NCBI RefSeq assembly: GCF_030651755.1
Contig: NZ_JAUSBZ010000084.1
Location: 1-34,123, forward strand
DNA: 34,123 nucleotides
Direction: 5' to 3'
DNA from: Phenylobacterium sp.
GTDB lineage: Bacteria; Pseudomonadota; Alphaproteobacteria; Caulobacterales; Caulobacteraceae
Every line of letters starts with the position of its first letter. Within the stretch, counting starts at the first letter, position 1. The notes under the pieces were generated by a model. That model made no database searches, was not told where the DNA came from, and saw only the letters and a list, made by a program, of their open reading frames with translations. This document shows positions 17,327 through 24,899 of the stretch, one piece after another. The translations under genes and the position numbers were made by a program.

Positions 17327-18802
17327 ATGGGCGCAAGGGGGGAAGCGAGCAAGAGAGTGTGCATGGCCTCCCCCCTGCGTTTTCCCAGTCTTCGCCGTCG
17401 TACGGGCGCACTCAAAGGTCTTCGGCGAGCGATCGGCTCTCTGGCCCTGTCGGCCATGGTCGCCGCTGCGCCGGGCCTGGCCCAGGCCCAGCAGGGCCTG
17501 TCCCTCATCCGCGACACTGAGATTGAAGCCATCCTGGAGGAGGATTCCCGGCCCATTCTCGAGGCCGCAGGCATCAACCCCGCCAGCATCAAGATCCTGC
17601 TGATTGGCAGCAAGGAGCTGAACGCCTTTGCGGCGCCCGGCACCATGGGCTTCTTCACCGGCCTGATCCTGGAGTCCAAGACCCCCAACCAGCTCCAGGG
17701 CGTCATCGCCCACGAGGTGGGACACCTGGCCGCCGGACACAGCGCCCGCTCCGGCGAGATGCAGCGCGCCGGCCTGCAACCCTTTCTGCTGACCATGGGT
17801 CTTGGGGTTCTGGCCGCTTTCGCCGGCGCCGGGGACGCAGCCATCGCCCTCATGGGCAGCGCAAGCCAGTTCGGGACCCTGGCGGCCCTGGGCTATAGCC
17901 GCGAACAGGAAAGCCGCGCCGACCAGGCCGGACTCAACATCCTGGATCGCGCCGGCCTGTCAGGTCGGGGGCTGGTCGAGTTCTTCGACAACTTCCGCTA
18001 CCAGGAGGTCTTCCAGGAGGCCCGGCGCTACGCCTATTTCCGCAGCCACCCCCTGTCGTCGGAGCGGATCGACACCCTGCGCCGCAAGGCTGAGACCCTG
18101 CCCGACTGGGACAAGGTCGACAGCGAAGAGGCTATGGAGCGGCACGAGATCATGAAAGCCAAACTGCAGGGCTTTCTGAATCCGCAGCGGGCCATCGTCC
18201 AGTACGAAGAAAAGGATACGAGCTATCCGGCCCGCTACGCCCGCGCGATCGCCTATTACCAGATGAAGGAGCCCGATCGAGCCCTACGTCTGATCGACGC
18301 GCTCCTCAGCGAACAGCCCGAGAACGCCTATCTCTGGGAGCTGAAGGGGCAAATCCTCTATGAGTTTGGCCGAACCACCGAGGCCGAGGCGCCTCAGCGG
18401 CGTTCGGTCGAACTGATGCCTGAGGCGCCGCTCCTGCGGGTCAATCTGGGTCAGACCCTGATCGCCATGAGCGATGAGGCCAAGCTGGACGAAGGAATCC
18501 GAGAGCTCCGCAAGGCGCTCACACAGGAGAATGACAATGCTGTGGCCTGGCGCCTGCTGGCGGAAGGTCACGACCGCCGGGGCGATGCCGGCGCCGCCCG
18601 CCTGGCCACGGCGGAGTACAACTTCCATGTGGGCAACCGTCAGCAGGCTCGGGTCTTCGCCATGAGGGCCCGGGACATGTTGACCCGCGATACGCCCGAG
18701 TGGCGCCGGGCCACCGACATCGTGCTGACGTCCAACCCCTCCCGCGACGATCTGCGTGAACTGGCGCAGGAAGGCGCGATCACCACGGGCTCTGTCCGCT
18801 AG
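17327..18802 (+). CDS. exported M48 zinc metalloprotease with TPR domain (BepA/YfgC-like)
   Basis: A 491-residue periplasmic protease related to BepA/YfgC, which handles misassembled outer-membrane proteins. A basic N-region plus hydrophobic stretch ending AQA (about residues 40-54) is a signal peptide. The zinc motif is H129-E-V-G-H133 in IAHEVGHLAAGH; the third ligand is the Glu in REQESRADQAG. The C-terminal half (about 290-480) is helical with TPR-like repeats (YLWELKGQILYEFG; WRLLAEGHDRRGD) that likely bind clients. The start is uncertain: the ATG at 17327 and a second at 17363 (MASPLRF) both precede the signal. It begins 15 bases after rne. A palindromic repeat begins on its stop codon. 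Confidence 0.9.
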   Translation: MGARGEASKRVCMASPLRFPSLRRRTGALKGLRRAIGSLALSAMVAAAPGLAQAQQGLSLIRDTEIEAILEEDSRPILEAAGINPASIKILLIGSKELNAFAAPGTMGFFTGLILESKTPNQLQGVIAHEVGHLAAGHSARSGEMQRAGLQPFLLTMGLGVLAAFAGAGDAAIALMGSASQFGTLAALGYSREQESRADQAGLNILDRAGLSGRGLVEFFDNFRYQEVFQEARRYAYFRSHPLSSERIDTLRRKAETLPDWDKVDSEEAMERHEIMKAKLQGFLNPQRAIVQYEEKDTSYPARYARAIAYYQMKEPDRALRLIDALLSEQPENAYLWELKGQILYEFGRTTEAEAPQRRSVELMPEAPLLRVNLGQTLIAMSDEAKLDEGIRELRKALTQENDNAVAWRLLAEGHDRRGDAGAARLATAEYNFHVGNRQQARVFAMRARDMLTRDTPEWRRATDIVLTSNPSRDDLRELAQEGAITTGSVR

Positions 18803-18845
18803 AGCCTGATGCGATCAGACGGAATCGATCGTTGAATCAGGCTCT
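18801..18845. repeat. intergenic palindromic repeat A
   Basis: Perfect 10-base arms AGAGCCTGAT (18801-18810) and ATCAGGCTCT (18836-18845) enclose a 25-base loop containing GATC-rich sequence. The element starts on the last two bases of the M48 stop codon (TAG). No T-run. It can form a strong hairpin in mRNA and may terminate or stabilise the upstream transcript. Confidence 0.75.
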
Positions 18846-18859
18846 ACACTCAGAGGCTT

Positions 18860-18909
18860 GAGCGCGTTTCGTCCCGATAACCGGTTCCCACTTATCAGAA
18901 CGCGCTCTA
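18860..18909. repeat. intergenic palindromic repeat B, copy 1
   Basis: Arms GAGCGCGTT (18860-18868) and AACGCGCTC (18899-18907) with inner pairing CCCGATA/TATCAG around a core ATAACCGGTTCCCACTTATC. The core resembles the ACCGGTTCCCACTT palindromic elements scattered through many alphaproteobacterial genomes. A related copy follows dsbA at 19699-19747. Confidence 0.8.
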
Positions 18910-18964
18910 GACCACGCAAAGGCGTCCCGGTCGCAACTCGCGCCGAACATCCCTATCTGGATCC

Positions 18965-19693
18965 ATGATGAGAAAACCATTGCCTGTCCTTGCGGCGCTA
19001 TGCGCCTCCGCCCTGGCTCTGTCCGCCTGTGACCGCGCCTCCGACGCGGCCTTTGGCGACCGGGTCCGCGCCTATCTGCTCGAGCATCCCGAGGTCATCG
19101 AGGAGGCCGTCCAGAAGCTGGGGCAAAAGCGGGAGATCGAAGCCGCTCAGGCCGCCACCTCGGCCATCGAGACCCAGCGCGCCGCCCTGGAACGTGATCC
19201 GCGGGACTTCGTGGCCAATCCCGATGGGACGATCACCGTCACCGAGTTCTTCGACTACCGCTGCGGCTACTGCAAGGTCGCCGCTGTCGAGATGGCCAAG
19301 ATCATCAAGGAAAATCCCGACGTTCGGGTCGTGTTCAAGGAATTTCCGATCTTCGGCGAACAGTCCGACGAGACCGCGGCCATCATGCTGACCGATCTCG
19401 CCAAGCCCAAGACCCTGGAGCTCCATGATCGACTGATGGCCGAGAGGTCCCTGGATGACGCGGCCCTCGACCGCCACCTGCGCGCCGTCGGGATTGATCC
19501 CGCCGCCGCCCGGCGGGCCGCCCAGGCGCCGGCCATTCAGCAGCAGCTGGTGGACACCCACGAACTCGCCGCCAGCCTGGGCATCAATGGCACACCAGCC
19601 TTCGTCATCGGCGATCGGCTGATCTCCGGCGCCGACATGGAGGCGGTCCGCGCGGCCATCACCGCAGCCCAGGCCGAAAAGATCGTCGGCTAG
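18965..19693 (+). CDS. DsbA-family thiol-disulfide oxidoreductase, predicted lipoprotein
   Basis: A 242-residue DsbA/Com1-like protein. The N-terminus carries a lipoprotein signal with lipobox L19-S-A-C22, predicting membrane anchoring on the periplasmic side. A short helical region (about 30-75) precedes the thioredoxin fold with redox motif C100-G-Y-C103 in FFDYRCGYCK; the cis-proline is in NGTPAFVIGD. CGYC and the inserted helical domain fit the DsbA/Com1 group that oxidises or isomerises cysteines in exported proteins. It stands alone, bracketed by palindromic repeats, and is convergent with thiG. Nearby exported cysteine-containing proteins (the pentapeptide pair) could be clients, but nothing here proves this. 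Confidence 0.92.
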   Translation: MMRKPLPVLAALCASALALSACDRASDAAFGDRVRAYLLEHPEVIEEAVQKLGQKREIEAAQAATSAIETQRAALERDPRDFVANPDGTITVTEFFDYRCGYCKVAAVEMAKIIKENPDVRVVFKEFPIFGEQSDETAAIMLTDLAKPKTLELHDRLMAERSLDDAALDRHLRAVGIDPAAARRAAQAPAIQQQLVDTHELAASLGINGTPAFVIGDRLISGADMEAVRAAITAAQAEKIVG

Positions 19694-19698
19694 AGTTA

Positions 19699-19747
19699 GA
19701 GTACGTTTTGCCCCGACAACCGCGTCCCACCTATCGGGACGCGTCTA
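19699..19747. repeat. intergenic palindromic repeat B, copy 2
   Basis: About 39 of 50 aligned positions match the copy at 18860-18909, including CCCGA, AACCG, TCCCAC, TATC and ACGCG. The inner stem CCCGA-CA/TATCGGG is better here, while the outer arms are degraded. It fills the 51-base space between the convergent dsbA-like and thiG genes, and its right end includes the thiG stop codon, so it probably acts as a bidirectional terminator or mRNA end. Confidence 0.8.
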
Positions 19748-20545
19748 GATCAGCCCCGCCAGGGGCGAGGACGGATCGGCGTACATTCGCTTGGGCATGC
19801 GGCCGGCCAGAAACGCCTCGCGCCCGGCGATGACCGCATGGCGCATGGCGCTGGCCATCAGGATCGGGTCGCGGGCCTCGGCGATGGCGGTGTTCATCAG
19901 GACGGCGTCGCAGCCCAACTCCATGGCCACCGCCGCATCCGAGGCCGTGCCCACGCCGGCGTCCACCAGCACCGGCACCTTGGCCTGTTCGATGATCAGG
20001 GCGAGATTAAGTTGGTTCTGAATGCCGCGCCCCGAACCGATGGGTGCGCCCAGCGGCATGATGGCCGCGGCGCCGGCCTCCTCCAGCTTGAGCGCATAGA
20101 CCGGGTCGTCATTGCAATAGACCATCACCTCGAACCCGTCGGCGATCAGCAGCTTCAAGGCCCGTAGGGTCTCCTCCATGTCCGGCAGCAGATGCTTGGT
20201 GTTGGACAGAACCTCAAGCTTGACCAGGTTCCAGCCCCCGGCCTCCCGGGCCAGCCGCAGGGTGCGCACCGCGTCCTCGCCGGTGAAACAGCCGGCGGTG
20301 TTGGGCAGGAAGGTGAAGCGGTCGGGCTTCACATGGTCCACCAGCATGGGCTGGCTGGGGTCCGACAGGTTCACCCGCCGAATCGCCACCGTGACGATCT
20401 CCGCGCCGGCGGCTTCGGCCGCCGCCGCATTGGTCGCGTAGTCCTTATACTTTCCCGTGCCGATGATCAGGCGCGAGGTGAAGGTGCGGCCCGCCACGCT
20501 CCAGGTGTCCTCGGCCCCCATCGGCCTTTGGCCTGCGTCATCCAT
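19745..20545 (-). CDS. thiG: thiazole synthase ThiG
   Basis: A 266-residue TIM-barrel enzyme that condenses deoxyxylulose-5-phosphate, dehydroglycine and ThiS-thiocarboxylate sulfur into the thiazole of thiamine. The Schiff-base lysine is K109 in LVKLEVL; phosphate-binding loops are in [13 protein letters not shown] and [12 protein letters not shown]. The start is placed at 20545, three codons past nothing else conserved, because GGAGG lies eight bases upstream and the ATG follows the thiS TGA by one base (TGA-G-ATG). An extension to 20572 would overlap thiS. ThiG acts with ThiS directly upstream; thiO, thiE and thiF are not in the window. Confidence 0.95.
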   Translation of the reverse strand: MDDAGQRPMGAEDTWSVAGRTFTSRLIIGTGKYKDYATNAAAAEAAGAEIVTVAIRRVNLSDPSQPMLVDHVKPDRFTFLPNTAGCFTGEDAVRTLRLAREAGGWNLVKLEVLSNTKHLLPDMEETLRALKLLIADGFEVMVYCNDDPVYALKLEEAGAAAIMPLGAPIGSGRGIQNQLNLALIIEQAKVPVLVDAGVGTASDAAVAMELGCDAVLMNTAIAEARDPILMASAMRHAVIAGREAFLAGRMPKRMYADPSSPLAGLI

Positions 20546-20546
20546 C

Positions 20547-20747
20547 TCAGCCGCCTCCGATAAAATGCACAATCTCGATCCGGTCGCCGTCGGCCACGGG
20601 CGTCAGGTCATAGGCCGAGCGCGGCACGATCTCCAGGTTGCGTTCGATGGCCACCTTGCGCGGATCCAGGCCCAATTCCCTCACCAAGGCCGCCAGATGC
20701 GGCAGGGGCGCCAGGGTGCGCGGTTCGCCATTGATCACCAGTTTCAT
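20547..20747 (-). CDS. thiS: sulfur carrier protein ThiS
   Basis: A 66-residue ubiquitin-fold sulfur carrier. It begins [10 protein letters not shown] and ends FIGGG; the C-terminal glycine is activated as a thiocarboxylate and gives sulfur to ThiG. The ATG at 20747 is preferred over an upstream in-frame TTG at 20753, with GAGAG upstream. The stop is one base from the thiG ATG, so the pair is coupled. It is divergent from aroQ. The 88-base divergent gap leaves little room for a TPP riboswitch and I see no THI-box conserved segments. Confidence 0.92.
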   Translation of the reverse strand: MKLVINGEPRTLAPLPHLAALVRELGLDPRKVAIERNLEIVPRSAYDLTPVADGDRIEIVHFIGGG

Positions 20748-20781
20748 CTTCAACTCTCGCCGCGACCCGCCGCCGGGATGC

Positions 20782-20810
20782 TTGTGACCCCCGCCTGCGA
20801 ACGTTACAAG
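20782..20810 (+). promoter_or_regulatory. possible promoter of aroQ-accBC-aat
   Basis: TTGTGA (20782-20787), a 17-base spacer and TACAAG (20805-20810) give a weak sigma-70-like element ending about 25 bases before the aroQ ATG. Each hexamer has two mismatches. Confidence 0.3.
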
Positions 20811-20835
20811 ACAGCGGAATCGCCGGCGGAGCCGA

Positions 20836-21273
20836 ATGTCGAAACTGATCTATGTGTTGAGCGGGCCCAATCTCAACCTTCTGGGCATCCGCGAGCCTCA
20901 GATTTATGGGAAAGAGACCCTGGACGACGTTCGCATGGCCTGCGAACGCCGGGCGGAGTCCCTCGGCTGCGTGATTGACTTCCGGCAATCCAATCATGAA
21001 GGCGTGCTGATCGACTGGGTGCAGGAGGCGCGAACCGCCGCCAGCGCCCTGGTGATCAATCCCGCCGGCTATGGCCACACCTCCATCGCGCTTCTCGACG
21101 CCCTTAAGACGCTCGAAGTTCCGGTGGTGGAATGCCACCTGTCCAACCCGGCGGCCCGCGAGACGTTCCGCCGACACACCTATGTGTCCCTCGCTGCGAC
21201 GGGAGTCGTGTCAGGCTTCGGCGTGGCGAGCTATGAACTGGCCGTTGAGGCCGCGGCGCGCCTCAGCGCCTGA
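20836..21273 (+). CDS. aroQ: type II 3-dehydroquinate dehydratase
   Basis: A 145-residue flavodoxin-fold enzyme that dehydrates 3-dehydroquinate in the shikimate pathway and forms dodecamers. Catalytic residues are visible: Tyr24 in REPQIYG (proton abstraction), Asn75 and His81 in NPAGYGHTS, and His101 in [21 protein letters not shown] is the type II signature. GGAG precedes the ATG. It is first in a four-gene plus-strand run with accB 27 bases downstream; aroQ next to accBC is a common alphaproteobacterial and gammaproteobacterial arrangement. Confidence 0.96.
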   Translation: MSKLIYVLSGPNLNLLGIREPQIYGKETLDDVRMACERRAESLGCVIDFRQSNHEGVLIDWVQEARTAASALVINPAGYGHTSIALLDALKTLEVPVVECHLSNPAARETFRRHTYVSLAATGVVSGFGVASYELAVEAAARLSA

Positions 21274-21300
21274 CGCCTCCCAGCAGCAAGGGTCCTTTCC

Positions 21301-21774
21301 ATGGCTAGCAGCCCCAAGGCTTCCGCCGATCCGCTTGACGCCCGTCTGGTGCGCACACTGGCCGACATCCTCACCGAGACGGGATTGTCGGAGATCGAAG
21401 TCGAGCGCGACGGGCTGAAGGTCCGTGTCGCCCGTCAGGTGTCGGTCACCGCCACGGTCGCGGCCCCCGCCCTGGGGCCGGTCGCCGCCCCGGTGGCCGC
21501 CGAAGCGCCCGCGGCTCCGGCCGCGCCGGCGCGCGCCGCCGGCGACGCCGTGAACTCACCAATGGTGGGCACCGTCTACCTGCAGCCGCAGCCGGGCTCG
21601 CCCAGCTTCGTGAAGGTCGGCGACACCGTCGCAGCGGGCCAGACCCTGATGATCATCGAAGCCATGAAGACCATGAACCCGATCCCGGCGCCCCGCGCCG
21701 GCAAGGTGGTCGAGATCCTGGTTTCCGACGCCCAGCCCGTCGAGTTCGGCGAGCCGCTCGTCGTCATCGAGTAG
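21301..21774 (+). CDS. accB: biotin carboxyl carrier protein of acetyl-CoA carboxylase
   Basis: A 157-residue carrier that shuttles the carboxyl group between biotin carboxylase and the transferase for malonyl-CoA synthesis. The N-terminal helical part (about 10-45) is followed by an Ala/Pro linker (about 50-82) and the biotinyl domain (about 83-157). Biotin attaches to Lys123 in EAMKTMN; the thumb region lies just before, around [13 protein letters not shown]. accC starts four bases after its stop. Confidence 0.96.
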   Translation: MASSPKASADPLDARLVRTLADILTETGLSEIEVERDGLKVRVARQVSVTATVAAPALGPVAAPVAAEAPAAPAAPARAAGDAVNSPMVGTVYLQPQPGSPSFVKVGDTVAAGQTLMIIEAMKTMNPIPAPRAGKVVEILVSDAQPVEFGEPLVVIE

Positions 21775-21778
21775 TTCG

Positions 21779-23131
21779 ATGTTCGACAAGATTCTGATCG
21801 CCAACCGCGGCGAAATCGCCCTTCGCATTCATCGGGCCTGCAAGGAGATGGGCATCTCCACGGTGGCCGTCCACTCGGAGGCCGACTCTGGCGCCATGTG
21901 GGTGCGACTGGCCGATGAGAGCGTCTGCATCGGCCCGGCCTCGGCCGCCAAAAGCTACCTGAACATCCCCGCGATAATCGCCGCGGCGGAGATCACCGGC
22001 GCCCAGGCCATCCATCCGGGCTATGGCTTCCTGTCGGAGAACGCCCGGTTCGCCGACATCGTCGGCGCCCACGGCTTTACCTTCATCGGGCCCAAGCCCG
22101 AGCACATCCAGATGATGGGCGACAAGATCACCGCCAAGCAGGCGGTGATGCGGGCCGGCATTCCCGTGGTCCCCGGCTCGGCCGGCGCACTGACCACTGA
22201 GGATGAAGCCTTTGCAGCGGCCGAGGAGATCGGTTTTCCCGTCCTGATCAAGGCCGCCGCCGGCGGCGGCGGGCGCGGCATGAAGGTGGCCCTGGACCGC
22301 GAGAGCCTGGCCGAGGCTGTCTCCACCGCCCGGTCGGAGGCCAAGGCCGCCTTTGGCGACGATGCGGTCTATATGGAGCGCTACCTCCAGAAGCCCCGCC
22401 ACATCGAGATTCAGGTCGTCGCCGACTCCTTCGGCAATGTCTGCCATCTGGGGGAACGCGACTGCTCGCTGCAGCGCCGCCATCAGAAAATCCTGGAAGA
22501 AGCCCCTTCCCCGGCCCTCGACTCCGCCGCCCGGGAGAAGATCGGCAAGGTGGTGGTCGATGCGATCAAGGCCATCGGCTATCTGGGCGTCGGCACCATC
22601 GAGTTCCTCTATGAGAACGGCGAGTTCTTCTTCATCGAGATGAACACCCGCCTGCAGGTGGAGCATCCGGTCACCGAAGCCATCACCGGCATCGACCTGG
22701 TGCGCGAACAAATCCGCATCGCCGCAGGCCTGCCGCTGTCCTTCACCCAGGAACAGGTGGTCTTCGAAGGCCACGCCATCGAGTGCCGGATCAACGCCGA
22801 GAACGCGCGGACCTTCACGCCCTCGCCGGGCAAGGTCACCGACTTCCACGCACCTGGCGGCCTTGGTGTGCGGTTGGATTCGGCGGTCTATGCCGGGTAC
22901 GTCATCCCGCCCTTCTATGACAGCCTGATCGGGAAGCTGATCGTCCACGGACGCGACCGCGAGGAATGCCTGGCGCGGGTCAATCGCTGTCTGGGTGAGA
23001 TGGTGGTGGCCGGGGTGGAAACGACCATTCCCCTGTTCCAGGACCTGATCCATCAGCCGGAAATCATCGCCGGGGATTACAACATCCACTGGCTGGAAAA
23101 GTGGATCAAAGCCCAGGCTGACGAAGCCTGA
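21779..23131 (+). CDS. accC: biotin carboxylase subunit of acetyl-CoA carboxylase
   Basis: A 450-residue ATP-grasp enzyme that carboxylates the biotin on AccB with bicarbonate and ATP. It starts [20 protein letters not shown]. The glycine-rich ATP loop [11 protein letters not shown], the HIEIQVVAD segment, [12 protein letters not shown] and [16 protein letters not shown] (metal and bicarbonate site, with the catalytic arginine) are all intact. Length is normal for AccC. It is tightly packed between accB (4-base gap) and aat (4-base gap), indicating one transcript. Confidence 0.97.
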   Translation: MFDKILIANRGEIALRIHRACKEMGISTVAVHSEADSGAMWVRLADESVCIGPASAAKSYLNIPAIIAAAEITGAQAIHPGYGFLSENARFADIVGAHGFTFIGPKPEHIQMMGDKITAKQAVMRAGIPVVPGSAGALTTEDEAFAAAEEIGFPVLIKAAAGGGGRGMKVALDRESLAEAVSTARSEAKAAFGDDAVYMERYLQKPRHIEIQVVADSFGNVCHLGERDCSLQRRHQKILEEAPSPALDSAAREKIGKVVVDAIKAIGYLGVGTIEFLYENGEFFFIEMNTRLQVEHPVTEAITGIDLVREQIRIAAGLPLSFTQEQVVFEGHAIECRINAENARTFTPSPGKVTDFHAPGGLGVRLDSAVYAGYVIPPFYDSLIGKLIVHGRDREECLARVNRCLGEMVVAGVETTIPLFQDLIHQPEIIAGDYNIHWLEKWIKAQADEA

Positions 23132-23135
23132 GCCC

Positions 23136-23783
23136 ATGGAGGCGTTTGGCCCGCTCCAGTTGCTGGCCTGCTACACCCGCGGCGTCTTTCCCATGGCCGA
23201 CGCCCGGGAGGACGACCAGATCTTCCTGGTCGATCCTGAACACCGCGGCGTCCTGCCGCTGCAGGACTTTCATATCCCGCGGCGGCTGGCCCGGACGGTG
23301 CGGGCCGAGCCGTTTGAAATCCGCTTCGACACCGCCTTCGACGAGGTGGTGGCCCTCTGCGCGGAGCCCGCGCCGGACCGCTGCGAAACCTGGATTAATG
23401 CGTCCATTCGGAGCCTTTATGGCCAGTTATTCGCCATGGGCTGCGCCCATTCGGTGGAGTGCTGGCGGGACGGCCGCCTGGTGGGCGGCCTCTACGGCGT
23501 CTCGCTGGGGGCGGCCTTCTTCGGAGAGAGCATGTTCTCCCGGGCGACCGACGCCTCGAAGGTCGCCCTTGTCCACCTGGTCGCGCGCCTGATTTCGGGG
23601 GGCTACCTGCTGCTCGACACCCAGTTCATCACCGAGCACCTCAGCCAATTCAACGCCGAAGAGATCCCGCGGGAGGCCTATCAGCGCCGCCTGGTCGCAG
23701 CCCTGGCCTGCTCGGCCACCTTTGGCGATCAGCCGGCCTTGGGGGGCGTCTCGGCCCTGCAGGTGATCAGCCAGGCGTCATAG
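23136..23783 (+). CDS. aat: leucyl/phenylalanyl-tRNA-protein transferase
   Basis: A 215-residue GNAT-fold transferase that adds Leu or Phe from aminoacyl-tRNA to proteins with N-terminal Arg or Lys, marking them for ClpAP via the N-end rule. The signature [28 protein letters not shown] is intact, as are [10 protein letters not shown] near the start and [14 protein letters not shown]. It is the last gene of the aroQ-accB-accC run. Its 3' end overlaps the convergent DUF2155 gene by 55 bases, which is unusual for two conserved genes. Confidence 0.96.
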   Translation: MEAFGPLQLLACYTRGVFPMADAREDDQIFLVDPEHRGVLPLQDFHIPRRLARTVRAEPFEIRFDTAFDEVVALCAEPAPDRCETWINASIRSLYGQLFAMGCAHSVECWRDGRLVGGLYGVSLGAAFFGESMFSRATDASKVALVHLVARLISGGYLLLDTQFITEHLSQFNAEEIPREAYQRRLVAALACSATFGDQPALGGVSALQVISQAS

Positions 23784-24325
23784 ACCGGATGTTCCAGGGG
23801 GTTCAGCCCCGGAGCGCCGGCGTACATCCATCCCCGGAAGGTTTGGCGCGGCGGCGGCGTCGGCCGACCGGCCACCGGGCGTGGCTGAGAGTCGATCGTC
23901 ATATAGGCCATGGCGTCCGGAGCGCGCTCGTCCGGGGCGGCCAGCTCGCAGGCCCGAACGGTGAAGACCAGGCTCTTGTATCGGATCGGCTGGCCCACCG
24001 GCGCTTCGAAGCGGATGGTTTCAGCGCTTACCTTGTCCAGAGCCTGAATGATGGCGACGCCGTAGCGGGCGCGCTTCATGGGCGGCTTGGGTTCGGAGGG
24101 CGGCTCGGGCGGCTGGGCGGCGCGGGGCCTGGGCGGCTCTGGCTCGAGGTCCGGCACGGGCTCGGGCGGCGGAAGCTGCATTGGCAGCTCGGCCTGCGCC
24201 GCAGGAGGCGGCGCGACGGGCGCAGCGGCGGCCGGGGCCTCTGGCGCGGTCTGAGCCAGCACCGCGCCGCCCGCCACCAGACCGGCGGCGCTCAATCCAA
24301 CGACGATGAGGCGCGCGGGGCGCAT
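23729..24325 (-). CDS. exported DUF2155 protein
   Basis: About 198 residues. The start at 24325 ([16 protein letters not shown]) gives a clean signal peptide ending AVLAQ; an in-frame extension to 24421 would hide it inside the protein. A Pro/Ala/Glu-rich linker (about 27-90) precedes the DUF2155 domain (about 95-195), with [22 protein letters not shown] and [27 protein letters not shown]. The function is unknown; the domain is almost confined to alphaproteobacteria and sits beside NDUFA12-like and aat genes. It starts 10 bases after the NDUFA12-like stop, so the two form an operon. Confidence 0.85.
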   Translation of the reverse strand: MRPARLIVVGLSAAGLVAGGAVLAQTAPEAPAAAAPVAPPPAAQAELPMQLPPPEPVPDLEPEPPRPRAAQPPEPPSEPKPPMKRARYGVAIIQALDKVSAETIRFEAPVGQPIRYKSLVFTVRACELAAPDERAPDAMAYMTIDSQPRPVAGRPTPPPRQTFRGWMYAGAPGLNPLEHPVYDAWLITCRAETPPKAG

Positions 24326-24335
24326 GATGGCGCGA

Positions 24336-24731
24336 CTATTCCGGAGTCCAGGGGAGATAGTCCCCCGTGGCGCGCTGCCGTTCCCCGCCCCGGGCCAAGG
24401 AGCCCTGGGGCCGATAGGCATGGATGGTTCCGGTCAGGTTCGGACGATGGTCCTTTTCCCAGGCCTGCCGCAGCAACGGCTCGACCGTCGGCGGCTCATC
24501 GAAGGTGTAGTGCAACCAGCCATGCCATTCGGCCGGCACCTTCGAGGCCTCGGCATAGCCCGAATAAATCACCCAGCGGCGCTTGCGCCCATCATAGGAG
24601 TCCGAGGCGTCCTTGGCCTCGTAGTAGCGGCTGCCATAGTCGTCCTGGCCGACAAAGACGCCACGGCGGCCGATGTGGAAGCGGGCGCCGAGGTTGGCGC
24701 CATTCCACCAGGTGAAGATCGCTTTGAACAC
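24336..24731 (-). CDS. NDUFA12-like complex I accessory protein
   Basis: A 131-residue protein homologous to mitochondrial NDUFA12 (B17.2), an accessory subunit of NADH:ubiquinone oxidoreductase in alphaproteobacteria and mitochondria. Typical segments are FTWWNGANLGARFHIGRRG, FVGQDDYGSRYYEA, RRWVIYSGYAEASKVPAEW, HGWLHYTFDEPP and a C-terminal region ending near RATGDYLPWTPE. The start is a GTG at 24731 with no strong ribosome-binding site. It is probably co-transcribed with the DUF2155 gene from a promoter just upstream. Confidence 0.92.
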   Translation of the reverse strand: MFKAIFTWWNGANLGARFHIGRRGVFVGQDDYGSRYYEAKDASDSYDGRKRRWVIYSGYAEASKVPAEWHGWLHYTFDEPPTVEPLLRQAWEKDHRPNLTGTIHAYRPQGSLARGGERQRATGDYLPWTPE

Positions 24732-24766
24732 GTTGGACTGACCCGGCTGGCAGGAATTTCGCGCGG

Positions 24767-24795
24767 ACTATAGGTCTCCGCCCCCAAGCCGTCCA
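24767..24795 (-). promoter_or_regulatory. probable promoter of the NDUFA12-DUF2155 pair
   Basis: On the minus strand TGGACG (24795-24790), a 17-base spacer and TATAGT (24772-24767) form a good sigma-70-type promoter. The predicted transcription start near 24760 gives a leader of about 30 bases before the GTG start. Confidence 0.5.
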
Positions 24796-24899
24796 GCGCC
24801 CGGAATTCCTCAACATCTTGGGGATGAACCCAAACTCCCACGCAACATCTATTGCCGACCCCAGGTGGGCTTCCTACCCTGCGCCTGAGGGAGTCTGTG

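Noticed and set aside
20748..20835. TPP riboswitch ahead of thiS
   Set aside because: The divergent gap is only 88 bases and lacks the conserved CUGAGA and ACCUGA-type segments on the minus strand. ThiS-thiG may be controlled elsewhere.
24842..24855. GCAACATCTATTGC as an NrdR box for the NrdJ-like gene
   Set aside because: It has a weak inverted-repeat character but matches the ACACWATATATWGTGT consensus poorly, and only one copy is present.
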